Shown: piece after piece, positions 8,795 to 17,293 of the stretch | Layout of the letters: every line of letters starts with the position of its first letter | Position numbering within the stretch: position 1 is the stretch's first letter | Assembly: GCF_011761305.1 (NCBI RefSeq) | Contig: NZ_JAAOZC010000002.1 | Coordinates: forward strand, 120,001 to 184,000 | Direction of reading: 5' to 3' | DNA length: 64,000 nt | Source of the DNA: Sphingomonas vulcanisoli | GTDB taxonomy: Bacteria; Pseudomonadota; Alphaproteobacteria; Sphingomonadales; Sphingomonadaceae | Notes under the pieces: generated by a model | What the model saw: only the letters and a program-made list of their open reading frames with translations | What the model was told of the DNA's origin: nothing | The model's database searches: none | Made by a program: the position numbers and the translations under genes

Positions 8795-9597
8795 TGGCGG
8801 GTCTGATGGAGGGCAAGCGGGGGCTGATCATGGGCCTTGCGAACGATAAGTCGCTCGCCTGGGGGATCGCCAAGGCGCTCTCGCAACACGGTGCCGAGCT
8901 TGCCTTCAGCTATCAGGGCGCGGCGATGGAGAAGCGTGTCCGCCCGCTCGCGCAGGAGCTCGGCGTGCCCCTGCTCGTCGATTGTGACGTCTCGAGCGAG
9001 GAGGATATGGACCGCGCCTTCGCCAAGCTTGGCGAGACGTGGCCGACGATCGACTTTCTCGTCCACGCCATCGGCTTTTCGGACAAGAGCCAGCTGCGCG
9101 GGAAGTTCTACGATACCACGCTCGATAATTTCCTGATGACGATGAACATCTCAGCCTACAGCTTCGTCGCGGTGGCGCGCCATGCCCGCCGGCTGATGCC
9201 CAATGGCGGATCGCTGCTGACGCTCAGCTATTACGGCGCCGAAAAGGTCATTCCCCACTATAATGTGATGGGCCTCGCCAAAGCCGCGCTGGAGACCAGC
9301 GTCAAATATCTCGCGGTCGATATGGGGCCGGAGAATATCCGCGTGAACGCGATCTCGGCAGGCCCGATCCAGACGCTGGCGGCGCGCGGCATCGGCGACT
9401 TCAACTACATCATGAAGTGGAACCAGCTGAACTCGCCGATGAAGCGTAATGTGACGATCGACGATGTCGGCGGCGCTGGCGTTTATCTGCTGAGCGATCT
9501 GGCGAGCGGCGTGACCGGCGAGATCCACCACGTCGATGCCGGTTATAACGTGATCGGCATGAAGGCCGAGGATGCCCCGGATATCGCGCTGGCATAA
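8791..9597 (+). CDS. fabI: Enoyl-[acyl-carrier-protein] reductase (NADH) FabI
   Basis: Last step of each fatty-acid elongation cycle: reduces trans-2-enoyl-ACP with NADH. It is the usual triclosan target. 268 residues. The modified Rossmann start KRGLIMGLANDKSLAWGIAK matches FabI, as does the catalytic Tyr-x6-Lys segment around SYYGAEKVIPHYNVMGLAKA and the C-terminal GVTGEIHHVDAGYNVIGM. Two consecutive ATGs open the gene; the first overlaps the stop of the upstream membrane-protein gene. Cytosolic. Confidence 0.96.
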   Translation: MMAGLMEGKRGLIMGLANDKSLAWGIAKALSQHGAELAFSYQGAAMEKRVRPLAQELGVPLLVDCDVSSEEDMDRAFAKLGETWPTIDFLVHAIGFSDKSQLRGKFYDTTLDNFLMTMNISAYSFVAVARHARRLMPNGGSLLTLSYYGAEKVIPHYNVMGLAKAALETSVKYLAVDMGPENIRVNAISAGPIQTLAARGIGDFNYIMKWNQLNSPMKRNVTIDDVGGAGVYLLSDLASGVTGEIHHVDAGYNVIGMKAEDAPDIALA

Positions 9598-9598
9598 A

Positions 9599-9654
9599 CC
9601 CTCTCCCCTCGGGGGAGAGGGTGGCTGGGCGAAGCCCAGCCGGGAGAGGGTGAG
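9599..9654. repeat. Family A repeat upstream of the DUF559 gene
   Basis: CCCTCTCCCCTCGGGGGAGAGGG hairpin, then the second small hairpin GGCTGGGCGAAGCCCAGCC, then GGGAGAGGG. The last GGGAGAGGG sits about ten bases before the DUF559 ATG and can serve as its ribosome-binding site. Confidence 0.85.
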
Positions 9655-9660
9655 TCCGAC

Positions 9661-10098
9661 ATGCCGACAACGCGCTTCGAGGAGAGTGACGACAGCATCG
9701 CCCGCGCTCGCCAACTCCGTCGCGATGCTACGCTCGCCGAACGCAAACTCTGGTCGATACTCCGGGCTGCCGCGCTTGACGGTAGGAAGTTCCGCCACCA
9801 GCAGCGGCTAGGGCCATTCTTCGGCGATTTCGTCTGCCAAGCTGCGCGATTGGTCATCGAGATCGACGGCGCCACGCATGACGGCGACGAGGCGCAAGCC
9901 TATGACGCACGGCGAACGGCCTATCTGGCGCGAGAGGGTTATCGGGTGATCCGGTTCACGAATACGGACGTGATGACGAATTTGGAGGGCGTGGTAGGCG
10001 CTTTGCGATCGGTGTTGGCTGTGTCAGACACACCCTCTCCTTCCCACGCGACTGTGCCGCGCGGGCCCCTTCCTCTCCCCCAAGGGGAGAGGAAATGA
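9661..10098 (+). CDS. DUF559 (Vsr-like PD-(D/E)xK fold) protein
   Basis: 145 residues. The DUF559 domain covers about 12-117: [17 protein letters not shown], then RFRHQ-type basic residues, [20 protein letters not shown] and [14 protein letters not shown]. The residues expected of the endonuclease fold are present: D56, E67, D69 and H73, with R95 and R98. Proteins of this family resemble very-short-patch-repair nucleases, but no substrate is established. Residues 124-145 ([20 protein letters not shown] and two more) are encoded by a family A repeat. The stop overlaps the aroC start (ATGA). A repeat also abuts the 5' side, so the gene is enclosed between two copies, which hints at joint movement. 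Confidence 0.85.
   Translation: MPTTRFEESDDSIARARQLRRDATLAERKLWSILRAAALDGRKFRHQQRLGPFFGDFVCQAARLVIEIDGATHDGDEAQAYDARRTAYLAREGYRVIRFTNTDVMTNLEGVVGALRSVLAVSDTPSPSHATVPRGPLPLPQGERK
10031..10092. repeat. Family A repeat at the DUF559-aroC junction
   Basis: Begins CACCCTCTCC and ends with the hairpin CCTCTCCCCCAAGGGGAGAGG. It codes for the DUF559 tail, and its last arm places AGGGGAGAGG immediately upstream of the aroC ATG. Confidence 0.85.
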
Positions 10099-11168
10099 GT
10101 TTCAACAGCTTCGGCCGCGTCTTCCGTTTCACCACCTGGGGCGAGTCTCACGGACCAGCGCTGGGCGCGGTGGTGGACGGTTGCCCGCCCGGGTTGCCTC
10201 TCACCGAAGCCGACATCCAGCCCTGGCTCGACAAGCGCCGCCCCGGCACCTCGCGTTTCACCACGCAGCGGCAGGAGCCCGATCAGGTCCGCATCCTCTC
10301 GGGCGTGTTCGAGGGGAGGACGACCGGCACGCCGATCAGCCTGATGATCGAGAATGTCGACCAGCGGTCAAAGGATTATTCCGAAGTCGCGGCCGCCTAC
10401 CGCCCCGGCCATGCCGATTATGCCTACGATGCCAAATATGGCTTCCGCGATTATCGCGGCGGCGGCCGCTCCTCGGCGCGCGAGACCGCGGCGCGGGTGG
10501 CGGCAGGCGCGGTGGCGAGGGCGGTGATCCCCGAGGTGCGGATCCGGGCTTACCTCGTCGAGTTGGGCGGCGACGCGATCGATCGCACCGCGTTCGACGA
10601 TGCGCAGATCGACACCAACCCCTTCTTCTGCCCCGATGCCGCCGCCGCCCAACGCTGGGAGGGAATCGTTGATAACGCGCGCAAGAGCGGCTCCTCGGTC
10701 GGCGCGATCGTCGAGTGTGTCGCGGAAGGGGTGCCCGCCGGCTGGGGCGCGCCGCTCTATGCCAAGCTGGATAGCGAGCTGGCGTCGGCAATGATGAGCA
10801 TCAACGCCGTGAAGGGCGTCGAGATCGGCGACGGCTTCGATGCGGCGCGGCTAAGCGGGGAGCAGAATGCCGATCCGATGCGGCCGGGCAATGACGGCCG
10901 GCCCATCTTCCTCGCCAACCATGCCGGCGGCATCGCGGGCGGCATCGCCACGGGACAGCCGATCGTGCTGCGCGTCGCGCTCAAGCCGACCAGCTCGATT
11001 CTCACTCCCGTCGAGACCATCGATCGTGAAGGTCAGGCCGCCGAGATCCGCACCAAGGGCCGCCATGATCCCTGCGTCGGTATCCGCGCCGCGCCGGTGG
11101 TAGAGGCGATGATGGCGCTGGTGCTCGCCGATCAGAAGCTGCTTCACTGCGCGCAGATCGGCGTTTGA
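10095..11168 (+). CDS. aroC: Chorismate synthase
   Basis: Converts 5-enolpyruvylshikimate-3-phosphate to chorismate, needing reduced FMN; final step of the shikimate trunk. 357 residues, full length. Family signatures: the start [24 protein letters not shown] with the first active-site His, [15 protein letters not shown] in the middle, and [19 protein letters not shown] near the C-terminus. The ATG overlaps the DUF559 stop, and its ribosome-binding site is the end of a repeat. Cytosolic, essential for aromatic amino acids and folate unless supplied. Confidence 0.97.
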   Translation: MSFNSFGRVFRFTTWGESHGPALGAVVDGCPPGLPLTEADIQPWLDKRRPGTSRFTTQRQEPDQVRILSGVFEGRTTGTPISLMIENVDQRSKDYSEVAAAYRPGHADYAYDAKYGFRDYRGGGRSSARETAARVAAGAVARAVIPEVRIRAYLVELGGDAIDRTAFDDAQIDTNPFFCPDAAAAQRWEGIVDNARKSGSSVGAIVECVAEGVPAGWGAPLYAKLDSELASAMMSINAVKGVEIGDGFDAARLSGEQNADPMRPGNDGRPIFLANHAGGIAGGIATGQPIVLRVALKPTSSILTPVETIDREGQAAEIRTKGRHDPCVGIRAAPVVEAMMALVLADQKLLHCAQIGV

Positions 11169-11216
11169 GGGCGGCCTGCATGGACTTGGGGCCCGCGCGT
11201 CCCTAGATCGCGCGCC

Positions 11217-12008
11217 ATGCTGCGCTTTCACAAGATGCACGGGCTGGGCAATGATTTCGTCGTGATCGACGCGCGCGAGGCGCCGGTCGCGATCGATGGC
11301 CCGCGGGCGCGGGCGATCGCCGATCGGCGGCGCGGCATAGGCTGCGATCAGATCGTGGTGATCGAGCCTTCGGACAGCGCTGATGCCAAAGTCCGCTTCT
11401 TCAATGCCGACGGCAGCGAAGCCGAATCCTGCGGCAATGCCTCGCGCTGTGTCGCCACGCTGATTGGCGGCGAGGCCAGGGTGGAGACGCTTGGCGGCCT
11501 GCTGCACATGAGCGCGGAGGGCGCAAATCCCTCGGTCGACATGGGCAGCCCGCGCTTCGACTGGAACCAGATCCCGATCGCATATCCCGCCGATACCGCA
11601 GCGATGCCCGTCGCGTGGGAAGAGCTGGAGGCGCCGATGGCGGTCAATGTCGGTAACACCCACGCGGTGTTCTTCGTGTCCGATACCGATGCGGTCGAAC
11701 TCGATCGGCTGGGGCCGATCATCGAACATGATCCGATCTTTCCCAACCGCACCAACGTCAACGTCGCCACGATCGAAAATCCAGACCGTATCCGCCTGCG
11801 CGTCTGGGAACGCGGCACGGGGCTGACCGAGGCGTGCGGCACAGGCGCCTGCGCCACCGCCGTCGCCGCGATCAAGCAGGGCAAGGCGCACAGCCCTGTG
11901 ACGGTGGCGCTGCCCGGCGGCGAACTGGTAATCGAATGGGCGCCCGGCGGCCCCATCCGCATGACCGGCCCGGCGACGTATGTGTATAGCGGCGAAGCGG
12001 ACCTGTGA
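11217..12008 (+). CDS. dapF: Diaminopimelate epimerase
   Basis: Interconverts LL- and meso-diaminopimelate without a cofactor, supplying lysine and peptidoglycan precursors. 263 residues. Both catalytic cysteines are present in their motifs: EAESCGNASRC (about residue 71) and GLTEACGTGACATAV (about 207). The start LRFHKMHGLGNDFVVIDAR is canonical. First of four genes linked by four-base overlaps: dapF-mtaB (GTGA), mtaB-ftsY (ATGA), ftsY-ispZ (ATGA). Confidence 0.97.
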   Translation: MLRFHKMHGLGNDFVVIDAREAPVAIDGPRARAIADRRRGIGCDQIVVIEPSDSADAKVRFFNADGSEAESCGNASRCVATLIGGEARVETLGGLLHMSAEGANPSVDMGSPRFDWNQIPIAYPADTAAMPVAWEELEAPMAVNVGNTHAVFFVSDTDAVELDRLGPIIEHDPIFPNRTNVNVATIENPDRIRLRVWERGTGLTEACGTGACATAVAAIKQGKAHSPVTVALPGGELVIEWAPGGPIRMTGPATYVYSGEADL

Positions 12009-13339
12009 GCGCGGTCGAAATCATCACGCTCGGCTGCCGCCTGAACATCGCAGAAAGCGAGGCGATCCGGGCGGCGCTCGCCGACAGCCAGGATCTGGTT
12101 GTCATCAACAGCTGCGCGGTGACGAGCGAGGCGGCTGCGGCTTCCCGCAAGGCGGTGCGGCGGGCGCGGCGCGATCATCCGGGTGCGCGCGTGGTGGTGA
12201 CGGGGTGCGCGAGCGAGATCGACGGAGCGAGCTTTGAAGGGCTGGCCGATATTGTCCCCAACATCTCGAAGCTGGATGCGCGCCTCTACTCCCCTCCCTG
12301 GAAGGGAGGGGCTGGGGGTGGGTTGCTCTCTCTCGAAGCGCGCGCTTTTGATCCACCCACCCCTAACCCCTCCCTTCCAGGGAGGGGGACTGCGGCAGGC
12401 GCACACGCCCGCGCCTTCCTGCCTGTCCAAAACGGCTGCGACCATCGCTGCACCTTCTGCATCATCCCGTATGGCCGCGGCCCAAGCCGATCCGTCCCCG
12501 CCGGCGCCGCCGTCGAAGCGGCACGCGCGGCCGTCGAAGCAGGCCAGCGCGAGATCGTGCTGACTGGCATCGATCTCACCGCTTATGGCGACGATCTTCC
12601 CGGCGCTCCCACCCTCGGCAGCCTGGTCGAGCGTCTGCTCACGCTCGTCCCCGGCATCGAACGTCTGCGGCTGTCCTCGCTCGATCCGTGCGAGGTGGAC
12701 GATCGTTTGTTCGATATGATCGCGCACGAACCGCGCGTCATGCCGCACCTCCATTTTTCGCTCCAGTCGGGTGACGACATGATCCTCAAGCGCATGAAGC
12801 GCCGCCATTCGCGCGCCGACGCGGTGGCGCTGGTCGAGCGGATCAAGGCGGTGCGGCCCGAGGTCGCGATCGGCGCCGACCTGATCGCGGGCTTCCCGAC
12901 CGAGACTGACGCGATGTTCGCCAACAGCCTCGCGCTGCTCGACGATTGCGACATCGTCCTGCCGCACATCTTCCCCTTCTCTCCGCGCTCCAGCACGCCT
13001 GCGACGCGGATGCCGCAAGTGGCGCGGGAGGTGGTGCGAGAGCGGGCGGCCAGGTTGCGTGAAGCGGGCGCGAAGCGGCAGCAGGCTTGGCTTGAGAGCC
13101 ATTTCGGTACGGTGCAGCGCGTCTTGGTCGAACGGGATGGCGAGAGCGGCCACGCAGAGGATTTTGCCCAGGTATCCGTCCGTCACCCCGGACTTGTTCC
13201 GGGGTCCACCCCACCACAAGCTCCGGAGCGAGAAGATGGGTGGATGCCGGAACAAGTCCGGCATGACGTAAAGGGAAGCATTTTGAAGGTCCGCATTACC
13301 GGCGTCGAAGGCGATACTTTGATCGGCATTCCCGCATGA
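12005..13339 (+). CDS. mtaB: tRNA N6-threonylcarbamoyladenosine methylthiotransferase MtaB, with two in-frame repeat insertions
   Basis: Radical-SAM enzyme that adds a methylthio group to t6A37 of tRNA, giving ms2t6A. 444 residues. The N-terminal domain has the three cluster cysteines C11, C37 and C68; the radical-SAM triad is C145-x3-C149-x2-C152 in NGCDHRCTFC. A TRAM-like C-terminal domain ends in VRITGVEGDTLIG. Two stretches do not belong to the family. Residues 96-128, in the linker before the radical-SAM cluster, are encoded by a family A inverted repeat. Residues 392-421, within the TRAM-like part, are encoded by a family B repeat. Both are free of stops and keep frame, and all cluster cysteines survive, so the protein may still work. 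Starts at GTG overlapping the dapF stop. Confidence 0.92.
   Translation: MSAVEIITLGCRLNIAESEAIRAALADSQDLVVINSCAVTSEAAAASRKAVRRARRDHPGARVVVTGCASEIDGASFEGLADIVPNISKLDARLYSPPWKGGAGGGLLSLEARAFDPPTPNPSLPGRGTAAGAHARAFLPVQNGCDHRCTFCIIPYGRGPSRSVPAGAAVEAARAAVEAGQREIVLTGIDLTAYGDDLPGAPTLGSLVERLLTLVPGIERLRLSSLDPCEVDDRLFDMIAHEPRVMPHLHFSLQSGDDMILKRMKRRHSRADAVALVERIKAVRPEVAIGADLIAGFPTETDAMFANSLALLDDCDIVLPHIFPFSPRSSTPATRMPQVAREVVRERAARLREAGAKRQQAWLESHFGTVQRVLVERDGESGHAEDFAQVSVRHPGLVPGSTPPQAPEREDGWMPEQVRHDVKGSILKVRITGVEGDTLIGIPA
12291..12387. repeat. Family A inverted repeat inside mtaB (in frame)
   Basis: Arm 1 starts CCCCTCCCTGGAAGGGAGGG and runs on into GGGGGTGGGT. Arm 2, 12353-12387, is its inverted copy with two or three differences. 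Each arm is a small hairpin, and the two arms pair with each other across a 27-base centre. Confidence 0.92.
13181..13268. repeat. Family B inverted repeat inside mtaB (in frame)
   Basis: Arms CGTCACCCCGGACTTGTTCC...GGTCCACCC and GGGTGGATGCC...GTCCGGCATGACG face each other. The same family lies in the gap at 43965-44052. Confidence 0.92.
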
Positions 13340-14280
13340 GCACCTCCTGGTCCGAGCGCCTCGCCGGCGGTTTCCGCCGCACCTCCGACAAGCTCGGCGA
13401 GAACCTCTCCGGCCTGTTCGGCAAAGCGGCGCTGGACGCGGATACGCTCGATCAGATCGAGGAGGCGCTGATCGCCTCCGATCTCGGCCCCGCTACCGCC
13501 GCCAAAATTCGCGAGCGGCTTGAGGGCGAACGGTTCGCGCTAGGGCTCAGCGAACTCCGCCTGCGTGAAATCGTCGCCGAGGAGGTGGAAAAGATCCTCG
13601 CCCCCGTCGCCAAGCCGCTGGAGATCGAGGCCTTCCCGCGCCCGCAGGTGATCCTCGTCATCGGCGTCAACGGCTCCGGCAAGACCACGACGATCGCCAA
13701 GCTCGCCCACTTGCTCAAGGAGCAGGATTATGAGGTGATGCTGGTGGCGGGCGATACCTTCCGCGCCGCCGCGATCGGCCAGCTCAAGACCTGGGCCGAG
13801 CGCATCGGCGTGCCGATCATCTCCGGCGCAGAGGGTGCCGATGCGGCGGGTCTCGTGTTCGAGGGCGTCAAGCAGGGCACCGCGCGCGGCACCGATGTGC
13901 TGATCGTCGATACCGCCGGGCGCCTCCAGAACAAGGCCGGGCTGATGGATGAGCTTGCCAAGATCCGCCGCGTGCTCGGCCGGCTCAATCCCGCCGCGCC
14001 GCATGACGTGGTGCTGGTGCTCGATGCCACCACCGGCCAGAACGCGCTCAGCCAGATCGATATCTTCGGCAAGGAGGCAGGCGTCACCGGCCTGGTGATG
14101 ACCAAGCTCGACGGCACCGCGCGCGGCGGCGTGCTGGCGGCCGCGGCGGAGCGGTTCGGGATGCCGATCCACGCGATCGGCGTGGGCGAGAGCATCGACG
14201 ATCTCCGCCCCTTCGATCCGCGTGAGCTGGCCCGCGCCATCGCCGGGGTCGAGGCCATCGCCGTGGAGCGCCGCAAATGA
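13336..14280 (+). CDS. ftsY: Signal recognition particle receptor FtsY
   Basis: SRP-type GTPase that docks ribosome-SRP complexes at the inner membrane for co-translational insertion. 314 residues: a short form lacking the long acidic A domain of E. coli. The N domain (about 1-95) is followed by the G domain with P-loop GVNGSGKTTTIAKLA (about 113-127), DTAGRLQNK, and TKLDGTARGG. The C-terminal GVGESIDDLRPFDPRELARA is typical. Overlaps mtaB and ispZ by four bases each. Confidence 0.97.
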   Translation: MSTSWSERLAGGFRRTSDKLGENLSGLFGKAALDADTLDQIEEALIASDLGPATAAKIRERLEGERFALGLSELRLREIVAEEVEKILAPVAKPLEIEAFPRPQVILVIGVNGSGKTTTIAKLAHLLKEQDYEVMLVAGDTFRAAAIGQLKTWAERIGVPIISGAEGADAAGLVFEGVKQGTARGTDVLIVDTAGRLQNKAGLMDELAKIRRVLGRLNPAAPHDVVLVLDATTGQNALSQIDIFGKEAGVTGLVMTKLDGTARGGVLAAAAERFGMPIHAIGVGESIDDLRPFDPRELARAIAGVEAIAVERRK

Positions 14281-14897
14281 CCGACGCCGATCCGCCAATG
14301 AACCCCTTCGCCAAGCTGGCGCTCGATCTCGGGCCGCTGATCATCTTCTTCGTGACCAACCTGCTCTGGCCCGGCCTGCCGATCGTCAAGGTGATGGCGG
14401 CGACTTTTGCTTTCATGATCGCGACGCTGGCGGCGATCCTCTACGCCAAGCTCCGCCACGGGACGGTATCGGCGATGCTGCTTGTCTCGGGCGTCATGGT
14501 GCTGGTGTTCGGCGGGCTGACTTTGTGGCTGCACAGCGAGACCTTCATCAAGATCAAGCCGACAGTCTATTATTGGACCGTAGCGGTGATCCTCTTCTAC
14601 GGCCTGCTCGCCAAGAAGCCGACGCTCGAGTTGGTGCTGGGCCAAGCCTATCCCGGCCTCTCACAACGCGGCTGGACCTTGCTGACGCGCAACTGGGCGG
14701 TGTTCTTCGTGTTGCTCGGCATCGCCAATGAGGCGGTGTGGCGCAACAGCTCGACCAGCTTCTGGATCGGCTACAAACTCTGGGGATCGCTCCCCGCGAC
14801 CATCATCTTCGCCATCGCCAACGTGCCGATGCTGACCAAGCATGGGCTGGGCGAGGAACAAGCCAAGAGCGATCCACCGCTGCCCGTGGATAGGTAA
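14277..14897 (+). CDS. ispZ: Septation protein IspZ/YciB family (intracellular septation protein A)
   Basis: Inner-membrane protein of 206 residues with five or six hydrophobic segments, e.g. LGPLIIFFVTNLLWPGLPIV and VKVMAATFAFMIATLAAILY. Signature parts include KIKPTVYYWTVAVILFYGLL and LTRNWAVFFVLLGIANEAVWR. Loss in other bacteria affects septation and envelope integrity; the biochemical role is not known. ATGA overlap with ftsY places it at the end of the dapF-mtaB-ftsY-ispZ unit. Confidence 0.93.
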   Translation: MTDADPPMNPFAKLALDLGPLIIFFVTNLLWPGLPIVKVMAATFAFMIATLAAILYAKLRHGTVSAMLLVSGVMVLVFGGLTLWLHSETFIKIKPTVYYWTVAVILFYGLLAKKPTLELVLGQAYPGLSQRGWTLLTRNWAVFFVLLGIANEAVWRNSSTSFWIGYKLWGSLPATIIFAIANVPMLTKHGLGEEQAKSDPPLPVDR

Positions 14898-14906
14898 GGT
14901 AGGAAG

Positions 14907-14990
14907 CCGTTTGCCCTGAGCTTGTCGAAGGGCCGCCCTTCTTAGCCGCGACGCAGAAAAACAGTGCTTCGACAGGCTCAGCACAAACGG
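14907..14990. repeat. Family C inverted repeat
   Basis: Arms CCTGAGCTTGTCGAAGGGC and GTGCTTCGACAGGCTCAGC with CCGTTTG/CAAACGG outer ends. A close relative is at 23132-23221. Confidence 0.88.
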
Positions 14991-15026
14991 TGGAAGAGTG
15001 TCGGCAAAGCCCCTATCTCTCCACCC

Positions 15027-15443
15027 ATGACCAAATATCTCCACACCATGATCCGCGTGTCTGATCCCGAGGCAACGATCCGCTTCTTCGAACTGCTCGG
15101 CCTGCGCGAGACCAAGCGCATGGAGAATGAGAAAGGCCGCTTCACGCTGATCTTCCTCGCCGCGCCGGGCGATGAGGGCGCGCAGGTGGAGCTGACGCAT
15201 AATTGGGATCAGCAAGGCTATGGCGGCGGCCGCAATTTCGGCCATCTCGCCTATCGCGTCGATAATATCTACGAGACCTGCCAGCGGCTGATGGACGCGG
15301 GCGTGACGATCAACCGCCCGCCGCGTGACGGGCACATGGCCTTCGTCCGCACACCCGACAATATCTCGATCGAGCTGCTGCAGGACGGCACGCTCGATCC
15401 TGCCGAGCCCTGGGCCTCGATGCCCAACACGGGCGAATGGTGA
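15027..15443 (+). CDS. gloA: Lactoylglutathione lyase (glyoxalase I)
   Basis: Isomerises the hemithioacetal of methylglyoxal and glutathione to S-lactoylglutathione. 138 residues, one vicinal-oxygen-chelate protein made of two babba modules. Metal ligands can be placed in the H near the start (YLHTMIRVSD), E in AQVELTHNWD, H in FGHLAYRVDN and E in ISIELLQDG. The start ATG follows the family C repeat; the longer frame upstream is repeat-derived. gloB, which completes the pathway, lies two genes downstream. Confidence 0.93.
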   Translation: MTKYLHTMIRVSDPEATIRFFELLGLRETKRMENEKGRFTLIFLAAPGDEGAQVELTHNWDQQGYGGGRNFGHLAYRVDNIYETCQRLMDAGVTINRPPRDGHMAFVRTPDNISIELLQDGTLDPAEPWASMPNTGEW

Positions 15444-15450
15444 GGCTAAG

Positions 15451-16509
15451 GTGAGGCCAAGGACGGGTTGGCGAGACAGCCGGCTTGTCGATCGTTTCGG
15501 AGCCGTGATTTTACTTGCGCCGATGGCGGGCGCGGGCGGCGTGGCGCTGGCCGCGGCGGCGATGCGCGGCGGCGCGCTTGCTAGTCTGCCTTGCGCGATG
15601 CTGGATGGCGGGCAAATCCGCGCGCAGGTCGCCGAACTGCGCGCCTTGGCACCCGGCCCGATCAACCTCAATTTCTTCGCACATGAGGCAGCCGGGCCCT
15701 TCGATAACGAGGCCTGGCACGCGGCACTGGCCCCTTATGCGAAGGCGCTAGGCGTCTCGGCCGGTCCGCCTCCCGCGCAGCGGCGCCCGTTCGATGCGGA
15801 GATGGCAGCGGTCGTCGAGGAAGTGCGGCCCGAAGCGGTCAGCTTCCACTTCGGCCTGCCGCCCGCCGATCTGCTCGCGCGCGTCCGGGCGGCGGGCGCC
15901 TTCATCCTCTCCAGCGCCACCACCGTCCCCGAAGGCCGCTGGCTGGCCGAGCGGGGCGTGGATGCGGTGATCGCCCAGGGCTGGGAAGCGGGCGGCCATA
16001 GCGCGCGCTTCCTGCCCGCCGATCCTTCCAGCGCGATGACGACGATGGCGCTGGTGCCGCTGCTCGCCGATGCGACCGGGCTGCCGATCATCGCCGCGGG
16101 CGGTATCGCTGATGGGCGCGGCATTGCCGCCGCGGCAATGCTGGGCGCCGCCGCCGTCCAGATCGGCACCGCCTTCCTCGCCTGCCCGGAAAGCCTGATC
16201 TCAGCGCACCATCGCTCGCGCCTGGCCGGCGATACGGCCGAGGAGACGGTGATGACCAATGTCTTCACCGGGCGGCTCGCACGCGGCTTCCCGAACCGGC
16301 TGACGCGCGAGCTTGGCCCGCTCAGCCCGATCACACCGCCGTTTCCGCACGCCGGCGATGCGCTGGCACCGCTACGCGCCGCCGCGCCCGCCGATTTCGC
16401 GAACATGTGGGCAGGGCAGGCGGCGCGGCTGGCACGGACCGAACCCGCCGAAGCGCTAAGCAGGCGATTGATCGCCGAGACACTGGCGCTGCTGGACGGC
16501 AAAGCGTAA
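15451..16509 (+). CDS. Nitronate monooxygenase / 2-nitropropane dioxygenase family
   Basis: FMN-dependent TIM-barrel enzyme that oxidises alkyl nitronates. 352 residues from a GTG seven bases after gloA. Family features: LLAPMAGAGGVALAAAAMRGG at the start, INLNFFAHE, the central QGWEAGGHSARFLP with the conserved His of the phosphate and substrate region, LPIIAAGGIADGRG, and AVQIGTAFLACPES. The reading frame is open further upstream inside gloA, but the family homology begins near RLVDRFGAVI. Sits between gloA and gloB; substrate is not evident from sequence. Confidence 0.88.
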   Translation: MRPRTGWRDSRLVDRFGAVILLAPMAGAGGVALAAAAMRGGALASLPCAMLDGGQIRAQVAELRALAPGPINLNFFAHEAAGPFDNEAWHAALAPYAKALGVSAGPPPAQRRPFDAEMAAVVEEVRPEAVSFHFGLPPADLLARVRAAGAFILSSATTVPEGRWLAERGVDAVIAQGWEAGGHSARFLPADPSSAMTTMALVPLLADATGLPIIAAGGIADGRGIAAAAMLGAAAVQIGTAFLACPESLISAHHRSRLAGDTAEETVMTNVFTGRLARGFPNRLTRELGPLSPITPPFPHAGDALAPLRAAAPADFANMWAGQAARLARTEPAEALSRRLIAETLALLDGKA

Positions 16510-16518
16510 ATCGGCGCG

Positions 16519-17241
16519 ATGATCGAGGTCGTCCGCATCCCCGCGCTCCGGGATAATTATATCTGGATGCTCCACGATGATGCGAGCGGCGAGACCGTGG
16601 TCGTCGATCCCGCCGAAGCCGCGCCCGTGCTAGCCGCCGCCGAATCGCGCGGCTGGACGATCGGGCAGATCTGGAACACCCACTGGCACCCCGATCACAT
16701 CGGCGGCAATGCCGCGATTAAGGCTGCGACCAGCTGCATCATTTCCGGCCCGCGCGCCGAGGCGGCGAAGATCCCGACGCTTGATCGCCTCCTCGCCGAG
16801 GGCGACACGGTGACGATCGGCGCCATCACGGCCGTAGTGATGGAGGTGCCCGCGCATACCGGCGGCCACATCGCTTACTATCTTGCCGAGCCGGGTCTGG
16901 CGTTCGTCGGCGATACCTTGTTCGCGATGGGCTGCGGCCGGCTGTTCGAGGGAACGCCCGCGCAGATGTGGCGCAACATGGAGCGGCTGGCGGCACTCCC
17001 CCCGAAGACGCAGGTCTATTGCGCGCACGAATATACGCTGTCCAACGGCCGCTTCGCCGCCGTTGCCGAGCCGGGCAATGCCGCCGTCACCGCGCGGCTG
17101 GCCGATGTCGAGGCCGCCCGCGCGCGCGGCGAGGCTACGGTGCCGACCACGATCGCATTGGAGCGCGCGACCAACCCCTTCATGCGCGCCGGCAGCGCTG
17201 AGGAACTGGGTCGCCGCCGTGCTGCAAAGGATGCCGCCTGA
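16519..17241 (+). CDS. gloB: Hydroxyacylglutathione hydrolase (glyoxalase II)
   Basis: Metallo-beta-lactamase-fold enzyme that splits S-lactoylglutathione into D-lactate and glutathione. 240 residues. The binuclear metal motif THWHPDHIGG is at about 54-63; further ligands are the His of PAHTGGHIAYY, the Asp of FVGDTLFAMGCGRLFEGT and the His of YCAHEYTLSNGRFA. The C-terminal NPFMRAG glutathione-binding region is kept. Works with gloA, two genes upstream, in methylglyoxal removal. Confidence 0.95.
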   Translation: MIEVVRIPALRDNYIWMLHDDASGETVVVDPAEAAPVLAAAESRGWTIGQIWNTHWHPDHIGGNAAIKAATSCIISGPRAEAAKIPTLDRLLAEGDTVTIGAITAVVMEVPAHTGGHIAYYLAEPGLAFVGDTLFAMGCGRLFEGTPAQMWRNMERLAALPPKTQVYCAHEYTLSNGRFAAVAEPGNAAVTARLADVEAARARGEATVPTTIALERATNPFMRAGSAEELGRRRAAKDAA

Positions 17242-17293
17242 CGCGCAACCCCTTCAATATCCGCGCGTTTTCTGCCCAGAGGAGCTGCTGACC

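Noticed and set aside
10095-11168. Possible prophage or integrative element around the DUF559 and HNH genes
   Set aside because: No integrase, no phage structural genes, no attachment-site duplication; both nuclease-like genes sit among housekeeping genes.
11348-13264. 638-residue minus-strand open frame opposite dapF and mtaB
   Set aside because: Antisense to two well-supported genes, and part of it is repeat sequence that reads open in several frames.
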